Assembly: GCF_007995155.1 (NCBI RefSeq)
Contig: NZ_CP042593.1
Span: 3,886,001-3,950,000 of the forward strand
DNA length: 64,000 nt
Reading direction: 5' to 3'
From: Cytobacillus dafuensis
GTDB lineage: Bacteria; Bacillota; Bacilli; Bacillales; Cytobacillaceae
The notes beneath the pieces are model-generated. The model had not been told where the DNA came from. It saw nothing but the letters and a program-made list of their open reading frames with translations, and ran no database searches. How positions within the stretch are numbered: the first letter of the stretch is position 1; each line of letters starts with the position of its first letter. Of the stretch, positions 8,210 through 17,532 are shown piece by piece. Made by a program: the position numbers and the translations under genes.

Positions 8210-8980
8210 ATGTCTCTATTAACTGTAAAAGACTTAAAACTTCAGTTTGGAGGATTACTCGCCGTAAATGATTTATCCTTTACTGTTGAAAAAAACTCTA
8301 TATCTAGTATTATCGGTCCCAATGGTGCGGGGAAAACTTCTGTATTTAATATGATGACAGGCTTTTATCGGCCAACTGGCGGAGAAATTCAATTGGATGG
8401 AATCAGCTTAATAAATAAAAAGCCAAGTCAAATAACGAAATTAGGGATGGCCCGCACATTCCAAAACCTTCGTTTGTTTCCAAACTTATCCGTTTTAGAT
8501 AATGTTAAGTCTGGTATGCATTGCCGTACAAAACAAGCTGTCTGGGGAGCATTGTTTCGAACTAAAAGTCAACAAGAGGAAGAAAGACTAATAGAAAAGG
8601 TTGCTCTAGATTGCATTGAATTTGTAGGAATAACTAAATATATAAAAAGATCAGCAAAGAATCTCCCTTATGGAGCTCAACGCTATTTAGAGATTGCCCG
8701 TGCATTAGCAACTAAACCCAAATTATTGCTTTTAGATGAGCCGGCAGCTGGACTAAATTTTGAAGAAAAACAATATTTAATTCAGCTTATTCGGCGGATT
8801 CGTGATGAATTCAATATTACGGTATTAATGATTGAACATGACATGGCACTTATCAAAGAAATCTCTGAACATATTACCGTCATTGATTATGGATGGAAAA
8901 TTGCGGAAGGCACCCCGGAGGAAGTGCTGAAAAACGAAAAGGTAATTGAAGCATACCTAGGCAAGGAGGAAGTAGTTTGA
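8210..8980 (+). CDS. livG: branched-chain amino acid-type ABC transporter ATPase LivG
   Basis: This 256-residue ABC ATPase has Walker A IIGPNGAGKTS, the LivG-type signature LPYGAQRYLEIARAL (in place of LSGGQ) and Walker B LLLLDEPAAGL, followed by the H-loop in LMIEHDMALI. The C-terminal GTPEEVLKNEKVIEAYLG is diagnostic of the LivG/LivF pair. The site GAGAGGAG sets the ATG start. The stop overlaps the TTG start of livF. Confidence 0.94.
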   Translation: MSLLTVKDLKLQFGGLLAVNDLSFTVEKNSISSIIGPNGAGKTSVFNMMTGFYRPTGGEIQLDGISLINKKPSQITKLGMARTFQNLRLFPNLSVLDNVKSGMHCRTKQAVWGALFRTKSQQEEERLIEKVALDCIEFVGITKYIKRSAKNLPYGAQRYLEIARALATKPKLLLLDEPAAGLNFEEKQYLIQLIRRIRDEFNITVLMIEHDMALIKEISEHITVIDYGWKIAEGTPEEVLKNEKVIEAYLGKEEVV

Positions 8981-9693
8981 AGCCTCTTTTAAAACTGACG
9001 GATGTAAATTCTTACTACGGAAAAATCCATGCACTTAAAAATATAAATTTGGAAATAAACGAAGGAGAAATTGTCGCTTTGCTTGGAAGTAATGGAGCAG
9101 GCAAGAGCACCACCCTAAAAACAATCTCCGGTTTAATAAAACCCAAATCAGGTACTATTGAATGGAATGGTGAGAGTATTGTTGGAGTTCCAGCACATAA
9201 AATTGTCGAAGCTGGAATCATTCATGTTCCAGAAGGAAGACGCATTTTCGGCGGCCTTACAGTTACCGAGAATTTAGAGTTAGGAGCTTTTACATTTAGA
9301 AAAGATAAAAAATGGATAAAAGAAGGAATCGAACGCTCATATGACTTGTTTCCACGTTTAAAGGAACGCAATAAACAACTAGCAGGTACTTTAAGTGGAG
9401 GGGAACAGCAAATGGTTGCGATCAGCCGTGGTCTGATGGGAAATCCAAAGCTGCTTATGCTTGATGAGCCATCGATGGGACTTGCGCCTATTATCGTCCA
9501 AGAAATAATGAGAATCATACAGGAAATCAATAAACAGGGGACTACAATTCTTTTAATTGAGCAAAATGCTAAAGCCGCCCTTCGTCTAGCAAACAGAGGA
9601 TATTTAATTGAAATTGGAAATATTGTTATGCATGATACGGCGGAAGTTCTGCGTGAGGATGATAAAATTATTAAAGCGTACTTAGGTGCTTAA
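8977..9693 (+). CDS. livF: branched-chain amino acid-type ABC transporter ATPase LivF
   Basis: This 238-residue ABC ATPase has Walker A LLGSNGAGKST, signature LSGGEQQMVAISRGL and Walker B LLMLDEPSMGLAP. Translation starts at TTG 8977, overlapping the livG stop, with AAGGAGG immediately upstream. It is the last gene of the liv operon and is followed by a perfect terminator hairpin shared with the convergent peptidase gene. Confidence 0.94.
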   Translation: MKPLLKLTDVNSYYGKIHALKNINLEINEGEIVALLGSNGAGKSTTLKTISGLIKPKSGTIEWNGESIVGVPAHKIVEAGIIHVPEGRRIFGGLTVTENLELGAFTFRKDKKWIKEGIERSYDLFPRLKERNKQLAGTLSGGEQQMVAISRGLMGNPKLLMLDEPSMGLAPIIVQEIMRIIQEINKQGTTILLIEQNAKAALRLANRGYLIEIGNIVMHDTAEVLREDDKIIKAYLGA

Positions 9694-9695
9694 TA

Positions 9696-9740
9696 GTTAA
9701 AAGCAAAAAACCAGCACTGTGCTGGTTTTTTGCTTTTAAC
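9696..9740. terminator. bidirectional terminator between livF and M24 peptidase
   Basis: Perfect 22-bp arms (9696-9717 and 9719-9740) surround a single base, with A and T tracts inside the stem on both strands. The element serves both convergent genes. Confidence 0.92.
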
Positions 9741-9745
9741 GTTAT

Positions 9746-10855
9746 CTAATTTCCAATTCTAATTAATTCAGTCGGAAAGGATGTAAGAAGCTTTCCATTT
9801 CCATCTTCATCAATATATACATTTTCCTCAATGCGAACTCCTCCATAGCCTGGAATATAAATACCTGGCTCAATCGTAAATAGGAGGCCGCTTTCTACTA
9901 TTAAATCATTGTTTTCATGAACTGAAGGTTCTTCATGTACATCAATTCCTAGACCATGCCCAACACGGTTATTGAAATATTGCCCATACCCAGCTTCCTT
10001 AATAACATTACGAGCCGCAATATCAATTTGTCCAACAGGAATCCCCGTTTTACAAGCATTTACTCCTTCTTCCGTTGCTTTACGAACGATATCATAAATT
10101 TCTCTCTGCTTTGACGTTTCTTCCCCAATAACAAAAGTTCTTGTAATATCTGAACAATAGCCATCCACAATTACGCCCATATCAATTAGTAAAAAGTCAC
10201 CATTATTGATCGTTTTACTATCTGGACGGCCATGAGGCAGTGCAGCTTTCGCTCCAGAAAGGACAATAGAAGAAAACGAAGGGCCCTCTGCGCCAAACTT
10301 TCTCATTAAAAACTCAAGTTCTGCTGTTAATTCCTGCTCTGTCATACCCTCTTTAACCTTTTTGATGCCTTCTTCCATTACTTTTTCAATCACATGAATG
10401 GCATGCTGAACCTTTTTGCATTCCTCTTGAGACTTTCTCATTCTCTGTCCAGAAATAAAATCTCCAATATTCTCGTAGCTGAAATCTTGGAAGAAATAAT
10501 CCAGTTGTTCCTGTTGGAATAATGAGATCACCTTTGTTTCTAACCCAATCGTTTTAACACCTTCACCAATTGTATCCCTTAATACTTTATATGGATTGAG
10601 CTCATCTGAAACAGGTATAATTCTTTTAACATACGAATCTCCCTCAGCTATTTCCAAATCTAAGGAAGGCACGAATAAGTATTGGCTTTGTTTTTTTAGA
10701 TCGATTACTAATGCCATAAATCTCTCATGTGGATTAGAATTAAAGCCTGTATAATAGAACACATTTTTAGGATCTTTAATAATGGCTAAATCCACATGCA
10801 GATTCTCCAAATAATTTACTAATGTATTTAATCTACTTTGATATTGTTCTTGCAT
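9746..10855 (-). CDS. M24 family Xaa-Pro peptidase (prolidase-like), copy 1
   Basis: This 369-residue pita-bread metallopeptidase has an N-terminal creatinase-like domain (about 1-135) and a catalytic domain. The five metal ligands are present in LLIDMGV, YCSDITR, GHGLGIDVHE, TIEPGIY and RIEENVY. Enzymes of this group release amino acids from Xaa-Pro dipeptides or from N-terminal Xaa-Pro. It is the second gene after the paralogue at 10891, with a 35-bp gap, and is presumably transcribed from the same sigma-54 promoter. It is cytosolic; no signal peptide is seen. Confidence 0.92.
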   Translation of the reverse strand: MQEQYQSRLNTLVNYLENLHVDLAIIKDPKNVFYYTGFNSNPHERFMALVIDLKKQSQYLFVPSLDLEIAEGDSYVKRIIPVSDELNPYKVLRDTIGEGVKTIGLETKVISLFQQEQLDYFFQDFSYENIGDFISGQRMRKSQEECKKVQHAIHVIEKVMEEGIKKVKEGMTEQELTAELEFLMRKFGAEGPSFSSIVLSGAKAALPHGRPDSKTINNGDFLLIDMGVIVDGYCSDITRTFVIGEETSKQREIYDIVRKATEEGVNACKTGIPVGQIDIAARNVIKEAGYGQYFNNRVGHGLGIDVHEEPSVHENNDLIVESGLLFTIEPGIYIPGYGGVRIEENVYIDEDGNGKLLTSFPTELIRIGN

Positions 10856-10890
10856 ATGTTTACTCCCTTTTATTTCAGTTTTTTCTCTTG

Positions 10891-11970
10891 TTATAAGATT
10901 AATAATTCTTTTGTTGATGGTGTCAATACCTCACGACCATTTTCAGTTATCAGTATAACATCCTCTACCCTTGCACCGCCTACACCTTTAAGGTAAATAC
11001 CAGGCTCAACTGTAATCACCATATTCTCTTCTAGAATCTTATCTTTTAGAATAGAGAAAAGTGGTACTTCGTGTACCTCCAGACCGATACCATGTCCCGT
11101 ACCTGTACCTGAACGTTCATTATAGCCATGCTTTATTATATTTTCCCTCATGAAAGCATCGACCTCTTGATCAGTCAGTCCTGGTCTTAATGCAGATACG
11201 CAATTTTCGAATGAGGTAAGTACAACATCATGTATATGTCTTAGCTCAGATGAAGGTTCTCCAACAGCAATAACCCTAGAAATATCAGCCCAGTAGCCTT
11301 GATAATTTGCACCAAAATCAATCGTAATCATATCGCCTTTTTCAATTATCTTCTCGCTAGCACGGCCATGTGGCAATGAAGAGCGATATCCCGATGCTAC
11401 GATTGGTGAAAAAGATGTAGTCGTACACCCATGTTTATGAATAAATGATTCCAGTTCTTTAGCTACATCCAATTCAGAAATACCGGCTTTGACAAAGTTT
11501 AAGATGTGTAAGTACGCTTGATCCGTAACCTCTGCCGCTACCCTTAACTTTTCAATTTCTTCCTTTGATTTAATCATTCGGAGTTTTTCTATAACATCGC
11601 GAGTAGGTATTAATTCTGCAGAAAAGAGGGCTTCATTTCTGCTAAATAACCCAAATGATAAATGTTCTTGCTCAAAACCAAGTTTACTAATCTTCATTCT
11701 ATTTGCCTGTACAACTACTTCTTCAAAAATTTTTCCCTTATGGCCAGTATGACCAGCATGTAAAACAATCTCGTAATCCTTCGCTTGATTTTGGGCCTGC
11801 TCTACATAACGATAATCAGTAATTAGTTTAGCTTCGTTTTCAGAAATAAGAATAACCCCATTACTTCCCGTAAAGCCAGACATGTATTGTCTGTTCCATG
11901 GATGAACAATCATCATCCCATCTACACCTAATTCATGGAATCTTTCTCGGAGTCTATTAATCTTTTCCAT
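10891..11970 (-). CDS. M24 family Xaa-Pro peptidase (prolidase-like), copy 2
   Basis: This 359-residue paralogue of the next gene has the same creatinase-N plus pita-bread layout. Metal ligands sit in TIDFGAN, YWADISR, GHGIGLEVHE, TVEPGIY and RVEDVIL. I choose the second of two adjacent ATGs (11970) because AGGAGG lies six bases upstream; a GTG at 11985 is inside that ribosome site. A -24/-12 promoter lies about 40 bp upstream, so this pair is probably part of the same sigma-54 regulon as the peptide transporters. Confidence 0.92.
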   Translation of the reverse strand: MEKINRLRERFHELGVDGMMIVHPWNRQYMSGFTGSNGVILISENEAKLITDYRYVEQAQNQAKDYEIVLHAGHTGHKGKIFEEVVVQANRMKISKLGFEQEHLSFGLFSRNEALFSAELIPTRDVIEKLRMIKSKEEIEKLRVAAEVTDQAYLHILNFVKAGISELDVAKELESFIHKHGCTTTSFSPIVASGYRSSLPHGRASEKIIEKGDMITIDFGANYQGYWADISRVIAVGEPSSELRHIHDVVLTSFENCVSALRPGLTDQEVDAFMRENIIKHGYNERSGTGTGHGIGLEVHEVPLFSILKDKILEENMVITVEPGIYLKGVGGARVEDVILITENGREVLTPSTKELLIL

Positions 11971-12010
11971 CATTCTCCTCCTCACGTTAATTATTTCATA
12001 AATTAATAAT

Positions 12011-12026
12011 GCAATTTTTATGCCAT
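12011..12026 (-). promoter_or_regulatory. sigma-54 promoter for the M24 peptidase pair
   Basis: The minus strand reads ATGGCATAAAAATTGC with exact GG-N10-GC spacing, about 40 bases upstream of the chosen start. It is divergent from the promoter at 12210. Confidence 0.78.
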
Positions 12027-12209
12027 GAATGTATATATCCTTTTTTGTATTTCAGTGGCAAGATTAAGAGTGTTATTTTCAATATATTATACACTTTTAA
12101 AATATTTAGACAATTAGTTGTAAAGACTTTTAAACACACTCTATTTATTATTAAAAGAACAATAATAATACTGCTGTTTCTTAACTGCTTCTATTATCAA
12201 TAAGCGTGC

Positions 12210-12225
12210 ATGGCACAATTCTTGC
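12210..12225 (+). promoter_or_regulatory. sigma-54 promoter for the OppA-type gene
   Basis: The sequence ATGGCACAATTCTTGC has GG-N10-GC spacing. It lies 40 bases upstream of the TTG start at 12265. Confidence 0.85.
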
Positions 12226-12264
12226 TTGATATATTTTGAATATTCGAATAAAGGAGGAGTTTAA

Positions 12265-13956
12265 TTGATTAATCGAAAAAGAGCATTTACTTTTCTGCTT
12301 TCTTTATTAATCGCTTTCGCTTTATCAGGCTGTTATGGGAAAAGCAGTGACACCTCTAAGCCTGCAACTTCACCTGAGACGGACGGAAAAGATAAAGACC
12401 AAGTCTCCACACCAACTGAATCCCAAACTTTGAATTTGTATGCCTCAAATGAAATACCTACATTAAAGACAAACGGCGTCATTGATGGCCTGTCAGCAAC
12501 CGTCATGATGAATATTTTGGAGGGACTTTACCGAAAAGATCCAGATCAGAATATTATTCCTGGAATAGCGAAGGAACATGAAGTAAGTGAAGATGGTAAA
12601 ACCTATACCTTCCATTTGCGTAATGATGCAAAATGGAGTAACGGAACACCAGTAACCGCACAGGATTTTGTATTCGCATGGCATCGAGCACTCCATCCAG
12701 ATACCCTTTCTCCACACGCTTATGAACTTGATAACATAGTAAATGCAGTTGAAATCCAAGATAAAGATCATGAGTTATACGGAAAAGTAGATGCTTTAGG
12801 TGTTAAAGCCATTGATGACTTTACTCTGGAAGTAAAGCTTAAAAATGCAATTCCGTATTTCCTTGATACTCTGAATAATATCGTTTTCTATCCACAAAAT
12901 GAGGAATTTGTAACAGCACAAGGTGACAATTATGCATTAGAGCCAGAAAACTTAATCTATAATGGACCATTTCTTCTTGATTCATGGAAACATGAAGAAG
13001 GATGGGTTCTTAAGAAAAATCCAACCTATTGGGATTCTCAAAATGTAAAATTGGAAAACATAAATTTTAAAGTGGTTAAAGATGTATCAACAGGTGTGAA
13101 TCTCTATGAATCAGGATCTGTTGATGTCGCAACCCTATCTTCAGAATTTGTAGATTTGTATCATGAACACGCAGATCTGCATTCCACTTTGAAAAGAGAG
13201 ATGTATTTCATCCGTTTTAACCTTGCAAATAAATATTTAAGCAATGCTAATATCCGCAAAGCCATTGATATGGGATGGAACAAGAAAGAAGCTGCTGAGA
13301 TGATTCTTAAAAACGGTTCTCTCCCAGCTTACTACTTAATTCCTGAGAAACTGGCAACTGCACCTGACGGAAAGGATTTCAGAAGCAAATATGGAAAATT
13401 TAACGCAGAGGGCGTTGAAAAAGCAAATGAATATTGGCAAAAAGGACTTGCTGAGCTAGGTACCGACAAAATTGAACTGGAATTTTTAAGCTACGATGAC
13501 GGTCAGCGCAAGTCCGTTGCTGAATATATTAAAAATCAGCTTGAGAAAAACCTTCCTGGACTTACAGTTAAGATCAACCAGCAGCCGAATAAGCAAAAGC
13601 TTGCCCTTGAAGGAAAACAAGAGTATGACATGACTCATTCCGGCTGGCGCAGTGATATTGCTGATCCAACTGACTTTATGTCTATTCATCTCTCTGATGG
13701 ACCATACAACTGGCAAAGCTATCAAAGTGCTGATTATGATAGGCTTGTAAAAAAAGCACAAGTGGACTTCTCTAATATTGATCAACGTTTTGCAGATTTA
13801 CAAGAGGCCGAAAAGATCCTTATCGAAAAAGATATAGTTATTTCCCCGATGTATCAAGCAAGTGACGCGTACCTTGTAAAGCCATATGTAAAAGGATTAG
13901 TGGCAAATCCGAATTCCACTTATAGCTATCAGTGGACGTATATAGAAGGGAAATAA
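12265..13956 (+). CDS. peptide ABC transporter substrate-binding lipoprotein (OppA/DppE type)
   Basis: This 563-residue SBP_bac_5 family protein has a lipoprotein signal ending in LIAFALSGC. Translation begins at TTG 12265 after AGGAGGAG. Family features include the segments GLYRKDPDQNIIPGIAKE and TYTFHLRNDAKWSNGTPVTA. It stands alone, without permease or ATPase genes, so it probably uses the OppBCDF system at 16.5-20.4 kb or one elsewhere. The sigma-54 promoter immediately upstream ties it to the neighbouring peptidases; the likely ligand is an oligopeptide. Confidence 0.92.
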   Translation: MINRKRAFTFLLSLLIAFALSGCYGKSSDTSKPATSPETDGKDKDQVSTPTESQTLNLYASNEIPTLKTNGVIDGLSATVMMNILEGLYRKDPDQNIIPGIAKEHEVSEDGKTYTFHLRNDAKWSNGTPVTAQDFVFAWHRALHPDTLSPHAYELDNIVNAVEIQDKDHELYGKVDALGVKAIDDFTLEVKLKNAIPYFLDTLNNIVFYPQNEEFVTAQGDNYALEPENLIYNGPFLLDSWKHEEGWVLKKNPTYWDSQNVKLENINFKVVKDVSTGVNLYESGSVDVATLSSEFVDLYHEHADLHSTLKREMYFIRFNLANKYLSNANIRKAIDMGWNKKEAAEMILKNGSLPAYYLIPEKLATAPDGKDFRSKYGKFNAEGVEKANEYWQKGLAELGTDKIELEFLSYDDGQRKSVAEYIKNQLEKNLPGLTVKINQQPNKQKLALEGKQEYDMTHSGWRSDIADPTDFMSIHLSDGPYNWQSYQSADYDRLVKKAQVDFSNIDQRFADLQEAEKILIEKDIVISPMYQASDAYLVKPYVKGLVANPNSTYSYQWTYIEGK

Positions 13957-14011
13957 TATAAAAGAACAAAACGTAGGATATATATTAAACCCTTAAAGTG
14001 GTACCAAGGAA

Positions 14012-14064
14012 AAAACACCTTTAATGTCATATAGATAAACTATATGACATAGAGGTGTTTTTTT
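14012..14064. terminator. bidirectional terminator after the OppA-type gene
   Basis: Nested arms AACACCT/AGGTGTT and ATGTCATATAG/CTATATGACAT have A and T tracts outside, so it can stop both the plus-strand oppA and the minus-strand operon ending at 14193. No gene was seen between 14065 and 14192. Confidence 0.85.
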
Positions 14065-14192
14065 ATGGGGATAAAGGTGCATTATCCCGCTGGATTAAAT
14101 GGAAACTACTAGAATATTTTAGAATGTTGATTCTTTAAATGAAATCAGTTAAATATTAGGGATTATTAAAAGCATCTAAGTAATTAATATTT

Positions 14193-15347
14193 TTAAGACT
14201 TATAAACAATTTCCCCATCAATAATTGTATATTTAACTTTTGCATTTGTATCGAACAATGGCATTCCTTCAAATAAGACAATATCTGCATCTTTTCCAAC
14301 TTTTAATGATCCAACTCTGTCTTCTATACCTAGAATTTTAGCCGCATTGATAGTAATCATTCTTAAGGCACGGTCTACTGAGCAACCCTCTCTCACGGCC
14401 TCACCAGCTTGATGAATAAGACAGTCTACACTTAAAATCGGAGAATCAGTCATTATAGCTACATTGACTCCCCTATTATCAAGTTCGTAAACACTTTCGA
14501 TATCTATTGGATCACATTCCCCAAAGCTTCTCATAACACCAATAGGTCCAAAAACTACATCACATCCACATTGTACTATTTCATCTATAAAATTCTTGGC
14601 ACCCCATGCATGTTCAATCGAAAGCTTTAATTCAAATTTATTTGCTATTTCAATTGCTGTGAGCATATCAAATTGTGTACAGTGAACTTTAAGTTGAATT
14701 TCCTTATTAAAAACAGGCATAAAAGATTCCATTTCTTCATTATATAATGGAAGCTTCTTAGGATTATTTGCATATTCCTCTTTTTTCTTAAAATATTCTT
14801 TAGCTTCTGTAAGTGTATCCATTAGCAATTTTGCAACGGCCATCCTAGTCATTGGAGTATTTCCTTTGCTCCCATATGTCCCAATAGGATTTCCGCCTAA
14901 AGCAACTTTCATTGCTATCGGATTTTTTATAACCATATTAAAAATATTAGCACCGTAAGTTTTTGAAGCTACTCCTAGACCGCCAATAACATTTCCGCTT
15001 CCGGGAATGATAGCGACAGATGTTATTCCATTTGGATAAGTATGTCTAAAATCTTTAGAAGTTAGATCAATACTATATCTAATGTCCAATGAAGGTGTTG
15101 AATGTTTAGTCATTTCATTTGCATCATCACTATATTTATCTTTTTCAAAATTCATAACGCCTATATGTGTATGAGCGTCAATTAAACCAGGTGTCGCAAT
15201 TAATCCTTCTGCATTAATTACAGCTTCATGTTGGTCATTAAGACCAACTCCAATATCTTTTATTTTCCCATTCTCTATTAAAATATCTCCATTTTCAATT
15301 ACCTTTCCAGCCATCGTGTAGATTTTTGCATTTTTTATTAACAGCAT
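14193..15347 (-). CDS. amidohydrolase family metalloenzyme (imidazolonepropionase/prolidase-like)
   Basis: This 384-residue amidohydrolase-superfamily TIM-barrel enzyme keeps its metal ligands: H59-T-H61 in GLIDAHTHIG, His in LKVHC, His in LSIEHAWG and Asp in IMTDSP. Related enzymes include imidazolonepropionase and amidohydrolase-type Xaa-Pro or Xaa-Lys dipeptidases. It is the last gene of the seven-gene peptide transport operon, and its start overlaps the stop of its degenerate paralogue. I infer that it hydrolyses an imported peptide or amide; the exact reaction is not evident. Confidence 0.85.
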   Translation of the reverse strand: MLLIKNAKIYTMAGKVIENGDILIENGKIKDIGVGLNDQHEAVINAEGLIATPGLIDAHTHIGVMNFEKDKYSDDANEMTKHSTPSLDIRYSIDLTSKDFRHTYPNGITSVAIIPGSGNVIGGLGVASKTYGANIFNMVIKNPIAMKVALGGNPIGTYGSKGNTPMTRMAVAKLLMDTLTEAKEYFKKKEEYANNPKKLPLYNEEMESFMPVFNKEIQLKVHCTQFDMLTAIEIANKFELKLSIEHAWGAKNFIDEIVQCGCDVVFGPIGVMRSFGECDPIDIESVYELDNRGVNVAIMTDSPILSVDCLIHQAGEAVREGCSVDRALRMITINAAKILGIEDRVGSLKVGKDADIVLFEGMPLFDTNAKVKYTIIDGEIVYKS

Positions 15348-16489
15348 GATTCTTCCTCCAAAGCTGAATATGCTATTTCTCCACTTATGATTGTGTATGA
15401 AAGTTTTGCATTATAATACTTTATTGGGTCATTTTCAAAAATGACTATATCTGCCTCTTTACCAATCTCAATACTACCTAATGTATCAGCTACTCCTAGC
15501 ATTTTAGCAGGATTTAGTGTAATCATTTCAATGATTTTCTCACTATTGATCCCCGCTCGATACCAATTAATTGCATTCCATAAGAATTGTTCTCTTCCTG
15601 CACTCATAGTATCTGAAGACATAGATATTGCCATTGGTACCCCTGCTTCTTCTAATTTTACTATTCTACTTAAATCTGTTTCGTTATAAATAAGTCTTGA
15701 TAAATAGATGTGTTCTCCTAGTACAAGAGATGCCCCAGAGTCTACTATGCTATCAAAACATCTATCAGCTTGATAGGCATTACAAATAACTAAATTTAGA
15801 TCATATTCTTTCAAAACATAAATCAAAGAGTCTATTTCTACTTTATCATTTGCAGTAACAAACAAAGTCATTTCTCTGTTTAGAACTTTCTTCAATATTT
15901 CTTTCCTATCGTCAACTCTTTCTGGTATTTCCTCCAAAGAATATTCCTTCGCTTCTTCAAACTGCGTTTTTAAAACATTAAAAATTCCCATCTTAGTTTT
16001 AGGGAAAATATTTTTGGCTCCATATGCATCTTTAATTAAATTAATTACGGAGCATTTAAGACCAACAAACTCCTTAACTAGCATTTTTTTAGAGTTTAAG
16101 CCTTTTGTCTTAAATGCAGCCATTTGTCCCCCAATAATATTTGAATTCCCTGGAGATGCTCCCACAGTTGTAATACCAGATTTATATATTTTTTGAAGTT
16201 CCATTTCCTGTGGATTAAATGAATATTTAATATTCATTTCAATCGTTACTGGATTTGTAATTTCATCATTATCATTTATTTTAGAAGATAAATCAAAGCA
16301 ACCTAGCCCGCATACAGGGTCAATAAACCCTGGAAATACATGTTTTCCTGTTGCATTAATTATAGCCACATTATCTATATCGATACTTTCCCTAACACTC
16401 CTAATTTTTCCATTATCAATAAGCACGTCACAATTCTCAAAAACTTCCCCTGTTCCAATATGAACTGTACCATTTTTAATAAGTATCAT
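15338..16489 (-). CDS. amidohydrolase-like protein lacking metal-binding histidines
   Basis: This 383-residue paralogue of the next gene aligns along its whole length, including the start (ILIKNGTVHIGTGEVFEN) and end. The catalytic HxH is replaced: GFIDPVCGLG has V59 and G61 where the partner has H59 and H61. The partner's LKVHC is LFVTA here, and LSIEHAWG is LVICNAYQ. It therefore seems unable to bind the usual metals, yet the frame is intact with a good ribosome site. It may act as a structural or regulatory partner of the active copy, or use different chemistry. Confidence 0.85.
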   Translation of the reverse strand: MILIKNGTVHIGTGEVFENCDVLIDNGKIRSVRESIDIDNVAIINATGKHVFPGFIDPVCGLGCFDLSSKINDNDEITNPVTIEMNIKYSFNPQEMELQKIYKSGITTVGASPGNSNIIGGQMAAFKTKGLNSKKMLVKEFVGLKCSVINLIKDAYGAKNIFPKTKMGIFNVLKTQFEEAKEYSLEEIPERVDDRKEILKKVLNREMTLFVTANDKVEIDSLIYVLKEYDLNLVICNAYQADRCFDSIVDSGASLVLGEHIYLSRLIYNETDLSRIVKLEEAGVPMAISMSSDTMSAGREQFLWNAINWYRAGINSEKIIEMITLNPAKMLGVADTLGSIEIGKEADIVIFENDPIKYYNAKLSYTIISGEIAYSALEEESCC

Positions 16490-16548
16490 GACAGTCTCCT
16501 AAGCTTTCTAAAATATTAATAAGCATTGCTAATTTTTCAGGTTAAACA

Positions 16549-17532
16549 TTAATAAAAACAGCTATACGTATGGTCGTTTCCCTTTTGTACATATTCCGGG
16601 TATGACTCTAAACATTTTTCAGTTGCTTTAAAACATCTTTTTGCAAAGTAACATCCTGGACCCGGATTAATAGGAGTTGGCGGTTCACCATCTATTCTTA
16701 TTGGTACCTCATTCTCACTAATATCTATAGATGCGCAATTAGAAATTAATGCTTTCGTATAAGGATGTTGAGGATTTTGAATTACTTCATCTGTTTCTCC
16801 CATTTCAACAATTTTACCTAAATACATAACAGCGATTTTATCAGATATATATCTAGCAGCAGCAATATCATGACTAATAAATACCATTGCAGTATTGTTT
16901 TCCTTTTTAAGGTTTATGAGCATATTAATAATATCAGCTCTAACAGAAACATCTAGCATAGATACCGGTTCATCTGCCACTAAAAAGGAGGGCTTAAGCA
17001 ACATAGACCTTAATATTGAAATTCTTTGTAATTGCCCTCCAGAAAGTTCGTGGGGATATCTCTCTAAGTAATCGTCCGCGGGTCTTAATCCTGCCTTTTC
17101 TAAAGTACTTTTACAAATTTCATATCTTTCTTCCTGGGACGAGCCAACATTGTGAATTTCCAATGGCCGCATCATGATTTTTGCAATTGTATGTCTTGGA
17201 GCGAATGTATCAAAAGGATTTTGAAATACCATCTGGGCATTCCTTCTAAAAATTTTAGAATCTCTTTTCATTAATTCTGTAGAAGGTTCTCCTTTTAGAA
17301 ATATTTCACCACTCGTTGGGCTTTCTAATTGAACGAGTACTTTCCCTAAAGTTGATTTCCCACACCCACTCTCTCCAATCACTCCAAGAACTTCTCCTTC
17401 ATTTAATGTAAAGGTTACACCATCAACAGATTTAACCCACTTTTTTTCGCCTAAATTAAAGAATGAATTTCTTTGTGGAAACCATTTGCTAATATTTTTC
17501 ACTTCCAACACAGTTTGATTGTTTCCATTCAA
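16549..17532 (-). CDS. oppF: oligopeptide ABC transporter ATPase (OppF type)
   Basis: This 327-residue ABC ATPase has Walker A GESGCGKSTLGK, signature LSGGQLQRISILRSM and a Walker B ending FLVADEPVSMLDV. The C-terminal oligopeptide/dipeptide domain has PGPGCYFAKRC and a late Cys. It overlaps the OppD gene by four bases. It pairs with OppD to power the permease OppBC. In this operon the two amidohydrolase genes follow directly. Confidence 0.93.
   Translation of the reverse strand: MNGNNQTVLEVKNISKWFPQRNSFFNLGEKKWVKSVDGVTFTLNEGEVLGVIGESGCGKSTLGKVLVQLESPTSGEIFLKGEPSTELMKRDSKIFRRNAQMVFQNPFDTFAPRHTIAKIMMRPLEIHNVGSSQEERYEICKSTLEKAGLRPADDYLERYPHELSGGQLQRISILRSMLLKPSFLVADEPVSMLDVSVRADIINMLINLKKENNTAMVFISHDIAAARYISDKIAVMYLGKIVEMGETDEVIQNPQHPYTKALISNCASIDISENEVPIRIDGEPPTPINPGPGCYFAKRCFKATEKCLESYPEYVQKGNDHTYSCFY

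Noticed and set aside
13994..14009. AAAGTGGTACCAAGG resembling a T-box antiterminator motif, followed by a terminator
   Set aside because: It lies downstream of oppA with no plus-strand gene after it and no T-box stem I or specifier loop; it is treated as chance sequence before a terminator.
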